Below, one piece after another: positions 1-6,963 of a stretch of DNA of 14,491 bases. Location of the stretch: positions 1 to 14,491 of the forward strand of contig CAKQRB010000069.1 of NCBI GenBank assembly GCA_934271195.1, given 5' to 3'. The notes under the pieces are model-generated. The model made no database searches. It was not told the DNA's origin and saw only the letters and a list, made by a program, of their open reading frames with translations. The DNA comes from an uncultured Alphaproteobacteria bacterium (lineage in GTDB: Bacteria; Pseudomonadota; Alphaproteobacteria; RF32; CAG-239). The position numbers and the translations under genes are program-made. How positions within the stretch are numbered: the stretch's first letter is position 1; every line of letters begins with the position of its first letter.

Positions 1-64
1 TTGCAATAACTCCGGAAGGTTTTATACCACTTTTTTCTATATTTTCTTGATAACATTTCTTTTT

Positions 65-122
65 AGCTCCACTATTTTGTTAAAACAAAACCGCCGGAAG
101 TTTTCCCTCTGGCGGTGGAGCT
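65..122. repeat. 8-bp inverted repeat flanking the ncRNA terminator
   Basis: AGCTCCAC at 65-72 is the exact reverse complement of GTGGAGCT at 115-122. Between them lie the G+C-rich terminator stem of the candidate RNA (91-95 with 111-115) and a short A/T palindrome (75-90, TTTTGTT-AA-AACAAAA). On the minus strand the arms could close a larger hairpin around the terminator. A third segment, GGTGGAG (minus strand, plus 180-186), is complementary to the minus-strand CTCCACC at 114-120, so one region has two possible partners. The pairings are read directly; any regulatory role is inference. Confidence 0.55.
82..115 (-). terminator. Intrinsic terminator of the candidate ncRNA
   Basis: Read on the minus strand, CCGCC (111-115) pairs with GGCGG (91-95). 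An inner GAGG/CTTC pairing sits after one A-C mismatch, with a GAAAA loop, and the run TTTTGTTTT (82-90) follows. The plus strand has no T-run after the same hairpin, so the terminator works for minus-strand transcription. It would end an RNA starting near 246. Confidence 0.65.
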
Positions 123-246
123 CAAAACTGTACAGACACAGTCGCCATGATTCGTCCGCAAAGCGGCTTATTTTAGGCACTCCACCTCATGGTGGATAAA
201 TCTGTAAGATGTTTTGAGACACCACAGCCCGTCTCCGGACTGCGGG
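84..246 (-). ncRNA. Candidate structured non-coding RNA or riboswitch leader (unassigned)
   Basis: About 160 nt of minus-strand sequence lie between a sigma-70-like promoter and an intrinsic terminator and can fold compactly. Stems in plus coordinates: a 5' hairpin near 222-244 (CCGCAG with CTGTGG); an 8-bp stem 211-218 with 121-128 (CTCAAAAC/GTTTTGAG); a 6-bp stem 201-206 with 131-136; a hairpin 191-195 with 182-186; a stem 176-181 with 140-146 carrying one bulged G; and a small hairpin 163-166 with 156-159. Together they form a multi-branched rod with the single-stranded stretch TAAAATAA between branches. No open reading frame of note lies inside. I do not recognise it as tmRNA, RNase P, SRP RNA or a common riboswitch. 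6S RNA has a similar length, but I could not match its closing stem and central bubble. The downstream gene on the minus strand lies outside the window, so a cis-acting leader is also possible. Confidence 0.5.
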
Positions 247-250
247 ATTT

Positions 251-278
251 ATAATAAACGAATCTATGACTTTTGCAA
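251..278 (-). promoter_or_regulatory. Sigma-70-like promoter for the candidate ncRNA
   Basis: On the minus strand TTGCAA (plus 273-278) is followed after 16 nt by TATTAT (plus 251-256), which is 4/6 and 5/6 to the consensus hexamers. The start would fall near 244-246, at the beginning of the CCCGCAG hairpin of the structured RNA. No competing plus-strand promoter of equal quality was found. Confidence 0.5.
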
Positions 279-330
279 GCGGATTTTTGGGAGATTAAAA
301 AGAGAGAGTGTATGAGTGAGAATAAGACAC

Positions 331-357
331 AAAAAGCCCCGCCGGAAAAGCGGGGCT
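331..357 (-). terminator. Terminator of the fliK-flgD-flgE operon
   Basis: Minus-strand reading gives AGCCCCGC (350-357), loop TTTTCCG, GCGGGGCT (335-342), then TTTTTG. This perfect 8-bp G+C-rich stem with a T-run lies about 30 bp after the flgE stop codon, so it closes the flagellar operon. It also separates that operon from the promoter of the candidate RNA at 251-278. Confidence 0.85.
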
Positions 358-388
358 GACTTTAGGAGAAAATTTGCAATTAATCAGA

Positions 389-2608
389 CTAAGTCAATCT
401 GGTTAATTCATCGAGCATTTCATCGGCGGTTGTAATGATTTTGGTTGCTGCCGAATAAGCCCGCTGGGTTACAATCATATTGGAAAACTCTGTTGCAAGG
501 TCAACGGTTGAATTTTCCAAAGCATTGGAAGAAATTTCTCCGGCACCGTCGGTTCCGGCTCTTTTCAGCAATGCCTGTCCTGAATAGTCTGTTTCAATCC
601 AAGAGTTGCCGGTCAAAGATTCCAAACCGTTCGGATTGGAGAACGTTGCCAGCGGCAGAATTGCAATCGGACGGGTTTCGCCGTTATCAAACAAAGCTGT
701 TACGACGCCCGATTCATCAATGCTGACACCAGAATAACTTCCGAATTTTGCACCGTCCTGACGAATATAGTTGGTAGTGAAATCACCGGACAGATTGGTC
801 AGACCGTCATTGGTTCCGACATTACCCATGTTCAGAGTAATGCGCGTTCCTTCATTCTGGGCGCCCGTCATATCCTGTGCTCCGTTAGCCCACTCTATTG
901 CCATACTGGAAACATAAAACTGTTTCGGCGTACCTTGCGAGTCAAAACGAACTGCCGGTACGATGGAACCCTGTTCAACCTGCCCGTCAACAATAAACTC
1001 GTTGGCGATTGTTGTCGGACCGGCACCCAAATTCTCCCAGTTTTTACCGTCATTGCGAATACGACCGTTGGCAACACCGGTAAGATCTGTTTCCAGTTTA
1101 ATGTCCGGACCGGTCGATGTAGGCAAAATTTTCATGGTAGAACCACTGGCGACAAAACGCCCCGGCTCAATAATACCGTTTTGAGCATCCTGAATTTCGG
1201 CTACCAATGTTTTGACAACATCATTCGGCGAAACATTACCTCTATCAACAACGCCGCTGATATCAACAGCAACATTACCCGGGGTAGCGGCACCACCATT
1301 TACAAATTCGAACTTTACGCCATCAATTGTCAAAGTTTTACCAACATAATCAGCTGCCGTTCTTGACGTGAAGTTAATTGCCGCACCATTGCTCAGCATT
1401 TCAGAAACACGGTCTATAGTAAAAATGCCTGTCGGAATTCCGGTCAGCTCACTCGGATTGGAAGAACTCTGAACACAGGATAAAGCACGGCTGGCATCAA
1501 TGCGCAGAACATCGCCGGTGGTCGACTGAGTAATACCGATACCATTGCTCTGAACAGCAAAGCGATTGCCATCCGGCAGATTATCTTTCAACGCCGTTGC
1601 AAAGATTTCCGAAAACTCGGCAACAGATACGGCTGAAGTGATATCAACGCCAATGTTGGTTCCCGGCATGTTCGGGTTGGTTAAAGCGCCGTTTCCGAAT
1701 TGGAAGTTATAAGTTGTTCCGTTGGTGGTGATACTGATAACAGAGCCTGTTTCCGGAATAGAAGTGAATTCCAGCTGTCCGGCAGCGGCATAAACCTGAT
1801 CCTGACCGCGGATTTCCGTGCGCAGGCTGACATTGGACGCGCCGCTCGGGACAGAAGTTGTCATACTCCAGCCGTTTGCACTGGTTTTGTAATAGTTCAG
1901 ACTCATATTGCTGGCATTACCCAAGCTGTCATAAATCAGGGCAGAAACCTTGTGTTTGCCCCCCGTTCCGGTGACAGGATTGTAAATTTCATCGCTGGAC
2001 GGGAGATTGGCGCCGAAGCTGATTTGTTTGGTGGCCGTAGCCGTACCGCCAATGGTTGACAAATTGACCGGCTTTAGATTTCGCTGATCAATAATATTGT
2101 CGTTAATATAGACGGTACTGCCGTCGCTGGCATAATAAGCTTTCATATAATTAATGCCGTTAACATTAACAACAGTGGCCTGAGGATTTCCGTCCCAAGG
2201 CAACAATGACCATCCTTGAGCATAAAAACCGCCGGTATTTTTCAAAAAGCCGTTTTCATCAATATTGAAATCGCCGGCGCGTGTATAAGCCCACAAATCA
2301 CCCTCGCCCGGATTGGCCGCCTGATTGACGACAAAATAGCCATTACCGCTGACTGCCAGCGCCGTTGACGATGAGTTGGAAGAAAGCAACCCTTGGACAT
2401 TTACCCCCTGTTTGGATACCGGTTGCACGCCGCCGGGGGAATAATATGAACTTGAGGTCTGCTTGGTAACCAAAGTCTGAAAGGATGTGGTATTGTTCTT
2501 ATACCCCACAGTGTTTACATTGACGATATTATCGGAGATTGCGCCCATCGCGGTAGACTGAGCCGCCAATCCCGAAATACCTGACTGTAATGCACCAAAT
2601 AAACTCAT
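389..2608 (-). CDS. flgE: Flagellar hook protein FlgE, long form
   Basis: Builds the flagellar hook, the curved tube joining rod and filament outside the cell. The 739-residue product has the N-terminal rod/hook signature at residues 3-45 (SGLAAQSTAMGAISDNIVN, then NTVGYK) and the C-terminal FlgE motif at 695-739 (SNALENSTVDLATEFSNMIV, then TQRAYS and TTADEM), which form the coiled D0 domain. Typical FlgE is about 400-550 residues. The extra length is mostly at residues 285-520, where two similar beta-rich modules (about 285-372 and 405-505) follow each other. One cysteine (C378) lies between them. The start ATG has a good Shine-Dalgarno AGGAG 8-9 nt upstream (2615-2620). It is the last gene of the fliK-flgD-flgE operon, 40 bp after flgD, and is followed by a strong terminator. 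Family assignment is firm; calling it the main structural hook protein is inference, because a second FlgE-like gene lies at 5286. Confidence 0.93.
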   Translation of the reverse strand: MSLFGALQSGISGLAAQSTAMGAISDNIVNVNTVGYKNNTTSFQTLVTKQTSSSYYSPGGVQPVSKQGVNVQGLLSSNSSSTALAVSGNGYFVVNQAANPGEGDLWAYTRAGDFNIDENGFLKNTGGFYAQGWSLLPWDGNPQATVVNVNGINYMKAYYASDGSTVYINDNIIDQRNLKPVNLSTIGGTATATKQISFGANLPSSDEIYNPVTGTGGKHKVSALIYDSLGNASNMSLNYYKTSANGWSMTTSVPSGASNVSLRTEIRGQDQVYAAAGQLEFTSIPETGSVISITTNGTTYNFQFGNGALTNPNMPGTNIGVDITSAVSVAEFSEIFATALKDNLPDGNRFAVQSNGIGITQSTTGDVLRIDASRALSCVQSSSNPSELTGIPTGIFTIDRVSEMLSNGAAINFTSRTAADYVGKTLTIDGVKFEFVNGGAATPGNVAVDISGVVDRGNVSPNDVVKTLVAEIQDAQNGIIEPGRFVASGSTMKILPTSTGPDIKLETDLTGVANGRIRNDGKNWENLGAGPTTIANEFIVDGQVEQGSIVPAVRFDSQGTPKQFYVSSMAIEWANGAQDMTGAQNEGTRITLNMGNVGTNDGLTNLSGDFTTNYIRQDGAKFGSYSGVSIDESGVVTALFDNGETRPIAILPLATFSNPNGLESLTGNSWIETDYSGQALLKRAGTDGAGEISSNALENSTVDLATEFSNMIVTQRAYSAATKIITTADEMLDELTRLT

Positions 2609-2648
2609 TTCTTTTCTCCTAAAGCATCTTTTTTAATAATTTTGCCGG

Positions 2649-3389
2649 CTATGCAGTTTTTTCCGGCTTTTCTGTTCCGCCGCTCGGCGTTCCTGACGCA
2701 GAATCCTTATCGAAGTATGTGTCTTCACGTATAGTCAGGATATCACCCAGATAAGCCGTGACAGCATCCCCCAGCCCGACATAAACGTTTTTATCATCGC
2801 TCGCTATGCCGGAGACCCGTCCAAAAACCGTTGTCGTTACATTGGCCTGCGTTTCTCCACTTGCAACTTTCGTGCCAACGACAATCTGATATGCTCCGTC
2901 AGGAAGCTGATTGCCATTTGAATCTTTGCCGTCCCAAGTAAATTCGTGCGTTCCTTTGCCGATTTCTCCGGTTTCGGAATAAACAACCTTGCCGTTCATA
3001 TCCTTGACGGTAATCGCTACGCTTTCAACGTCTTTATCCAGCGTATAAGCGGCTTTAGCTTTGCCGTTTTCCAGCGGCATAACGTCACCAAGAACCTGAA
3101 CCGTCTTGCCGATATAAGAAACAGCCTGTGCTCCAAGGTTGGACACATTCAACTGCAGAAGCGTATCCAGTTTGCTATTTGTCTGAATGGCCTGCTCCAC
3201 GCTGGAGTATTGAACCAATTGGTTGGTAAATTCGGCCGTATCCATAGGATCAAGCGGATCCTGATATTGCAACTGCGTGGTTAAAAGCTGCAAAAAAGTA
3301 TTCATGTCAGCCGAAAGCTGCTGGCTGGACGTATTTGCCTGCGCATTGCTTGAAGCGTAACCCGTAATCGAACTGATATCCGTACTCAT
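2649..3389 (-). CDS. flgD: Flagellar hook-cap assembly protein FlgD
   Basis: FlgD caps the growing hook and guides polymerisation of FlgE subunits; it is exported by the flagellar type III apparatus and is not in the finished flagellum. The 246-residue protein shows the conserved N-terminal FlgD block at residues 28-72 (DMNTFLQLLTTQLQYQDPLD, PM, then TAEFTNQLVQYSSVEQ). A central FlgD Ig/tudor-type region follows (about 83-220), with the conserved WDGKDSNGNQLPDGAY turn near 152-167. A low-complexity tail (GTPSGGTEKPEKT) ends it. Length is normal for the family. The start ATG is preceded by AAAGGAG at suitable distance. The gene starts 18 bp after the fliK stop and ends 40 bp before flgE, so the three are cotranscribed from the sigma-54 promoter at 5167-5182. 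Confidence 0.94.
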   Translation of the reverse strand: MSTDISSITGYASSNAQANTSSQQLSADMNTFLQLLTTQLQYQDPLDPMDTAEFTNQLVQYSSVEQAIQTNSKLDTLLQLNVSNLGAQAVSYIGKTVQVLGDVMPLENGKAKAAYTLDKDVESVAITVKDMNGKVVYSETGEIGKGTHEFTWDGKDSNGNQLPDGAYQIVVGTKVASGETQANVTTTVFGRVSGIASDDKNVYVGLGDAVTAYLGDILTIREDTYFDKDSASGTPSGGTEKPEKTA

Positions 3390-3407
3390 TTTCTTTCTCC
3401 TTTTAGC

Positions 3408-5126
3408 CTAAACCCGAATGTTTAATCCGAATTGACCGTCCCAGCTGCTTTCTGCATAGCCGGAAAGGTTATCGTTGCTGAAATCATCGTCCAATGCCTC
3501 ACCGATAAAACGGCGCATTTCATAATTTTGCTCCTGACGGCCGGACTGGGCATTGTCTTCCCGGCAACTGAAGCTTAAACTGTTTTCATCAGTCTGGAAA
3601 CCGGCATTTTCAAAAGACTTTTGCAGATTTTGAGCTTCTTTTTGCAAAATCTCCATTGTTTCCGGACGGCTGGCGATAATTTCAGCCTGCAATTTGCCGT
3701 TTTTAGCCAAGTGCATTTTGATTTCAATATGCCCCAGTTCTTCCGGTTTTAAGGAGATGTCAATTTTATCAACGCCTTTAACCGCTGATTTTGTAATATT
3801 CACTTTTACCTGCTCGGCAACCTCGCGGCTCATTCCTTTATATGCATCGCTTGCCGGAGATTTCAACTGTTCGGCCGTTCTGGCGCGGGCAGCATTTACA
3901 AACTCGCTGCCGCCGGCCGCTTGCGCCGCCTGCATTCCGTTAACTTCCGTTACCGCTTCTTTTGCAGTGTCAACCGCGACATCAACATTATTGGCAATCT
4001 GAGCATTAACTGACGGAGCAGCGACAACATTCTGCGGCTGCGCATTTTGCAACGGCATTTGTACATGCGCCTCACTATCCAAAGACAAAGGACGGCTTTT
4101 AACATTCTCAGAAGTCTGAACAAAAGATTTGGAAAGTTCTGCCGCTTCATTAGCCGCAACATTCTCAATGTCTGTATTCATTACAGAAAGATCAGAGGTT
4201 TTGCGATAGGAAAAATCTGCCCCGTCGTCTTCTACGGTCACATCTAATTTTACCTTTTTATCGCCAAATCTGATGCTTTCAACAGATATACCTTCCTCAT
4301 CCGAAACATCTTCGACGACCGCTTGTTGTCCGACAGCGGCATTGGCAAGCTGTGTTTTTCCGGACTTCTCGGCTTTGACACCTTCAAAGACAACCGGCGC
4401 CGCTTCGATCACAGTTTCTTCCGGCACCATCTGCAGCGCGGAAACATCAATTTCTCCGGCGTTATTTTGCTTTACCGCCTGTTCAGCCGTCTCTGCTGCC
4501 GGCGCAGCTGTTTGTACGGCTTCTGCCGGCATTACGGGAACTTCTGCCGTGACAATCGGCGTCTCAGAAACAACAACGGCTTCCGCTTGCGTTGCGGGAA
4601 CTTCTGCCGTAACAATCGGCACCTCAGAAATAACAGCCACTTCAGAAATCGTAGCCTCACCGGAAGCCTCGACAACAGGCCGGACTGTTCCGGCAAAGAG
4701 CAAAGATAAATCAGGAAAGATATTTGCTTCTGCAGCGCGGTTATCACCATTTTCTTCCTCAATCGAATCACCCTCGTCTGACAGACGCTCTTTTTTCTTA
4801 TCAGCTTTTCGCTTTTCATCCGTCCGAGAAGCATTTTTATTTTCTGCTCTGCCGGAATCTTTATCTTCACGAACAGAATTGTCCTCTTTTGCCTTATCTG
4901 TTTCTACAGGGGCTTTTTTAGCGCTTTCTTCTGGCTTGGCGATATTTTCCGGCTTGGCACCCTCTTTGGCCGCAAATTTCACATCTTTAGAAAAATCCGG
5001 TGTCTGAGCCTGAGTTTCCAACAGGCTGGAAAAAGCATCGCCAACCATACCGCATCCAAATGCTGCCGCGTTGCTGCGCGCCAGCATTGCCAGAGCTGTC
5101 TTATTATTAATATCTTTTACTTCCAT
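3408..5126 (-). CDS. fliK: Flagellar hook-length control protein FliK
   Basis: FliK is the secreted ruler that measures hook length and switches the flagellar export gate from rod/hook to filament substrates. The 572-residue product has the typical layout. It starts with a variable, highly charged Lys/Glu-rich segment (about 46-130), continues with an Ala/Val/Glu-rich low-complexity linker (about 150-400) that contains a 20-residue tandem repeat, and ends with the compact C-terminal Flg_hook domain (about 435-520) bearing ISLKPEELGHIEIKMHL, the family hallmark. The C-terminal tail (521-572) is acidic and ends in GLNIRV. The chosen ATG at 5126 lies about 30 nt downstream of the predicted sigma-54 start site and has AGAGG upstream. 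It is the first gene of the operon; flgD follows after 18 bp. The variable middle means only the C-terminal domain supports the name strongly. Confidence 0.88.
   Translation of the reverse strand: MEVKDINNKTALAMLARSNAAAFGCGMVGDAFSSLLETQAQTPDFSKDVKFAAKEGAKPENIAKPEESAKKAPVETDKAKEDNSVREDKDSGRAENKNASRTDEKRKADKKKERLSDEGDSIEEENGDNRAAEANIFPDLSLLFAGTVRPVVEASGEATISEVAVISEVPIVTAEVPATQAEAVVVSETPIVTAEVPVMPAEAVQTAAPAAETAEQAVKQNNAGEIDVSALQMVPEETVIEAAPVVFEGVKAEKSGKTQLANAAVGQQAVVEDVSDEEGISVESIRFGDKKVKLDVTVEDDGADFSYRKTSDLSVMNTDIENVAANEAAELSKSFVQTSENVKSRPLSLDSEAHVQMPLQNAQPQNVVAAPSVNAQIANNVDVAVDTAKEAVTEVNGMQAAQAAGGSEFVNAARARTAEQLKSPASDAYKGMSREVAEQVKVNITKSAVKGVDKIDISLKPEELGHIEIKMHLAKNGKLQAEIIASRPETMEILQKEAQNLQKSFENAGFQTDENSLSFSCREDNAQSGRQEQNYEMRRFIGEALDDDFSNDNLSGYAESSWDGQFGLNIRV
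4509..4628 (-). repeat. 60-bp tandem repeat inside fliK
   Basis: Two adjacent 60-nt units (4569-4628 and 4509-4568) encode 20-residue repeats that both read SE-x-PIVTAEVP-x4-AEAV. They lie in the extended linker of FliK, where repeat gain or loss would change ruler length without harming the C-terminal switch domain. The copies differ at several bases, so the duplication is not very recent. Confidence 0.75.
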
Positions 5127-5166
5127 CTCAAAAGCCTCTGCAAAAAATTAACCTTAAAATTGTTAA

Positions 5167-5182
5167 TGCAAACGGCGTGCCA
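5167..5182 (-). promoter_or_regulatory. Sigma-54 promoter of the fliK-flgD-flgE operon
   Basis: The minus strand reads TGGCACGCCGTTTGCA, a full match to the sigma-54 (RpoN) consensus TGGCACG-N4-TTGCA with correct -24 GG to -12 GC spacing. The predicted start is near 5157, leaving about 30 nt of leader before the fliK ATG at 5126. Sigma-54 control of hook genes through an enhancer-binding activator (FlbD or FleQ/FlrC type) is known in other proteobacteria; the activator is not in this window. Confidence 0.9.
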
Positions 5183-5234
5183 AACAACAAAAAAGACGTC
5201 TGAAGCCCATATATTACGAAACAACAACGCATCA

Positions 5235-5250
5235 TGGCACAAGATTTGCA
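5235..5250 (+). promoter_or_regulatory. Sigma-54 promoter of the second flgE-like gene
   Basis: The plus strand reads TGGCACAAGATTTGCA. It matches the -24/-12 consensus at every conserved position except the seventh (A instead of G). The predicted start is near 5260, giving a leader of about 25 nt before the ATG at 5286. Only 52 bp separate it from the opposed sigma-54 promoter. That spacer holds a 9-bp direct repeat AAACAACAA (5182-5190 and 5219-5227), a possible but unproven activator site. Confidence 0.87.
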
Positions 5251-5285
5251 TATCAAAAGAAAGAAATTTATTTTGGAGAAAAAAG

Positions 5286-6503
5286 ATGGCATTAAGCATA
5301 TTTTATCCCTCAGTCACCGGCATGGAAGCCCATTCCCATGCCATGTCGACCGTGAGCACAAATATTGCCAACATTAATACCGTCGGGTATAAAAAGCAGG
5401 AAACCCTATTTCAAACTCTGCTCGGCTCACAGCCAGTGGTTAAAGGAAACAATTCCGGTCTTTCTTCTTCCCGCGCCGACATTACCGGCGTGGGTACGCA
5501 TGACCGGACTTATGTGACTTCTATGGGGACTATCCAGTTAACCGGACAAACTTTTGACGTTGCCATCAACAGCACCGGAAACGCCTTCTTTTTAACCAAA
5601 GATTCCGGCGGCCATTCTTATTATACTCGCGCCGGTAATTTTGAAACCCGCACGATGGGCGGCACGACCTACCTGATTTCTTCCAACGGATATAAGGTTC
5701 AGGGATTTAAAGCCAACGGCGACGGAACTTTTGCGGCCAATCCGGAAGACATTATCATTGATCCGCAAGAAACAATGCCATCCAATCCGACGTCAAAAAT
5801 GGACGTGGTGGCTAACGTTTCGGCCAATGAGCCCAACAACGCTTATGGTCTGACCGTATATGGCCCGAACAATGACGGCAGAAACATGAACATGATTTTC
5901 AGCAAAGTTGAAGGCAAGGCCAACACCTGGTCGGTTGATTTTGTCATTGAAGACGGCGGAACAGTTGCCAGCGGGCCGATTGAAGTGACGTTTAACGACA
6001 AAGGCGGCGTGGTATCGCCCAAGTCTTTAGACATCGGCATTCAGTGGAATGAAGAAGCCGGCGGCGGCGCCAACAGTCTCAGCATTGACATTTCCAAGAT
6101 GACACAGTATAACGGCAGCAACCAGATTACAAGCGTTTCGCAGGACGGGTATCCGAGCGGAAAATTTGTTTCCTGTTATTTTGACGACAATGGTGTACTC
6201 AAAGGAAAATACACCAATGAAAAAACCGTTGATTATGCCAAACTGACGCTGGTTGGATTTGAGGCTCCAGATAATCTGGAAGCGGTTTCAAATACCATGT
6301 TTCAGGCTAATGCCAACTGCGGCGAAGCCTATTATCTGGGCAGCAAAGGCATGATTACTCCGGAAGCTCTGGAAAGTTCTACCGCCAATGTTGAGGAATC
6401 TTTTTCCAAGATGATTGTGGTACAGCGCGCTTATTCCGTCAATGCCTCCGCTTTTACCACGGCAGACGAAATGTTGCAGCTGCTGGTTGATTTGAAGACT
6501 TAA
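5286..6503 (+). CDS. Second flagellar hook protein, FlgE-like
   Basis: A 405-residue flagellar rod/hook family protein. The N-terminal signature is at residues 5-46 (MEAHSHAMSTVSTNIANINT, then VGYKKQETLFQTLL), the FlgE core at about 80-345 (including GYKVQGF at 135-141 and TQYNGSNQITSVSQDGYPSG at 273-292), and the C-terminal D0 motif at 358-405 (ALESSTANVEESFSKMIVVQ, RAYS, TTADEM). This is normal FlgE length and architecture, closer to FlgE than to FlgF or FlgG, which are about 240-260 residues. An in-frame ATG exists upstream at 5160, but it precedes the predicted sigma-54 start site. The ATG at 5286 has GGAG at 5275-5278 with 7-nt spacing and begins at the conserved N-terminus, so I use it. 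The gene stands alone, divergent from the fliK operon. Whether it forms an alternative hook, a hook segment or a distal rod-like piece cannot be read from sequence. Confidence 0.88.
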   Translation: MALSIFYPSVTGMEAHSHAMSTVSTNIANINTVGYKKQETLFQTLLGSQPVVKGNNSGLSSSRADITGVGTHDRTYVTSMGTIQLTGQTFDVAINSTGNAFFLTKDSGGHSYYTRAGNFETRTMGGTTYLISSNGYKVQGFKANGDGTFAANPEDIIIDPQETMPSNPTSKMDVVANVSANEPNNAYGLTVYGPNNDGRNMNMIFSKVEGKANTWSVDFVIEDGGTVASGPIEVTFNDKGGVVSPKSLDIGIQWNEEAGGGANSLSIDISKMTQYNGSNQITSVSQDGYPSGKFVSCYFDDNGVLKGKYTNEKTVDYAKLTLVGFEAPDNLEAVSNTMFQANANCGEAYYLGSKGMITPEALESSTANVEESFSKMIVVQRAYSVNASAFTTADEMLQLLVDLKT

Positions 6504-6649
6504 GCTATTTCTGTAAAGAAACTTCCATTCTCTGCGCAACAAAAACATTTCCAGCGATTTTTATGATAACATTATCGCTATATATTCAAGTTAAATCTTT
6601 GAAAATAAATATTTTTTTAAATTTTCTGCATAAATTAAAAAATTAATGC

Positions 6650-6678
6650 TGGACAAGTTAAAAAATATACATTATAAG
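6650..6678 (+). promoter_or_regulatory. Sigma-70-like promoter of tRNA-Phe
   Basis: TGGACA (6650-6655) and TATAAG (6673-6678) are separated by 17 bp, each 5/6 to the consensus. The start would be near 6685, about 22 nt before the mature tRNA 5' end. The flanking DNA is very A/T-rich. Confidence 0.6.
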
Positions 6679-6706
6679 TCTTCTCGTTTGATAAACAACA
6701 GCTACT

Positions 6707-6782
<76 letters not shown>

Positions 6783-6787
6783 TTTTG

Positions 6788-6809
6788 AACCTCCGTTACG
6801 GAGGTTTTT
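6788..6809 (+). terminator. Intrinsic terminator of tRNA-Phe
   Basis: AACCTCCG (6788-6795), loop TTA, CGGAGGTT (6799-6806), then further Ts: a perfect 8-bp stem with T-run six bases after the tRNA CCA end. Confidence 0.88.
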
Positions 6810-6865
6810 GCGGCTCAAATGATTTTTGCAAAAGTTTTCGAATCTTAATTTTCATCCCATTGGGA

Positions 6866-6938
6866 AAATTTGACGTCTCGGAAGTTTTGCAGCAGAGAAA
6901 GCTGTTGAGACTCATCCGATATGTTATAAACCAAATTT
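6866..6938 (+). other. Nested inverted repeats preceding a terminator, possible small RNA
   Basis: Three nested complementary pairs are seen: AAATTTG 6866-6872 with CAAATTT 6932-6938; GTCTC 6875-6879 with GAGAC 6907-6911; and CAGC 6890-6893 with GCTG 6901-6904. A strong terminator (6939-6963) follows directly. An RNA of about 100 nt would have a closed stem-loop and a terminator tail. I find no good promoter just upstream: a TTTGCA at 6825 lacks a well-spaced -10 box. Transcription by read-through from tRNA-Phe is therefore an alternative. Confidence 0.35.
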
Positions 6939-6963
6939 AAAAACCGCCTTTCGGCGGTTTTTT
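6939..6963. terminator. Bidirectional intrinsic terminator
   Basis: AAAAACCGCC (6939-6948), TTTC loop, GGCGGTTTTTT (6953-6963). The A-run on the left and T-run on the right make it usable from both directions. No adjacent protein gene needs it, which suggests non-coding transcription on one or both strands here. Confidence 0.75.

Noticed and set aside
84..246. 6S RNA, tracrRNA or common riboswitch identity for the structured RNA
   Set aside because: The length fits 6S RNA, but the 5' and 3' ends do not form the 6S closing stem. There are no CRISPR repeats or cas genes in the window, and the conserved boxes of cobalamin, TPP, SAM and glycine riboswitches are not visible.
4273..5007. Long plus-strand open frame (244 codons) opposite fliK
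   Set aside because: It is a shadow of the low-complexity Ala/Glu-rich part of fliK; it is Ser/Thr/Ala-rich without domains and has no credible start signals.
5160..5285. A 42-codon N-terminal extension of the second FlgE-like protein
   Set aside because: It begins before the predicted sigma-54 transcription start near 5260, lacks a ribosome site, and precedes the conserved FlgE N-terminus, which has its own GGAG and ATG.
6553..6579. AGCGAT/ATCGCT inverted repeat after the second flgE-like gene
   Set aside because: The stem is short with a long loop, no T-run follows, and a competing GATAA/TTATC pairing overlaps it, so I do not call it a terminator or an operator.
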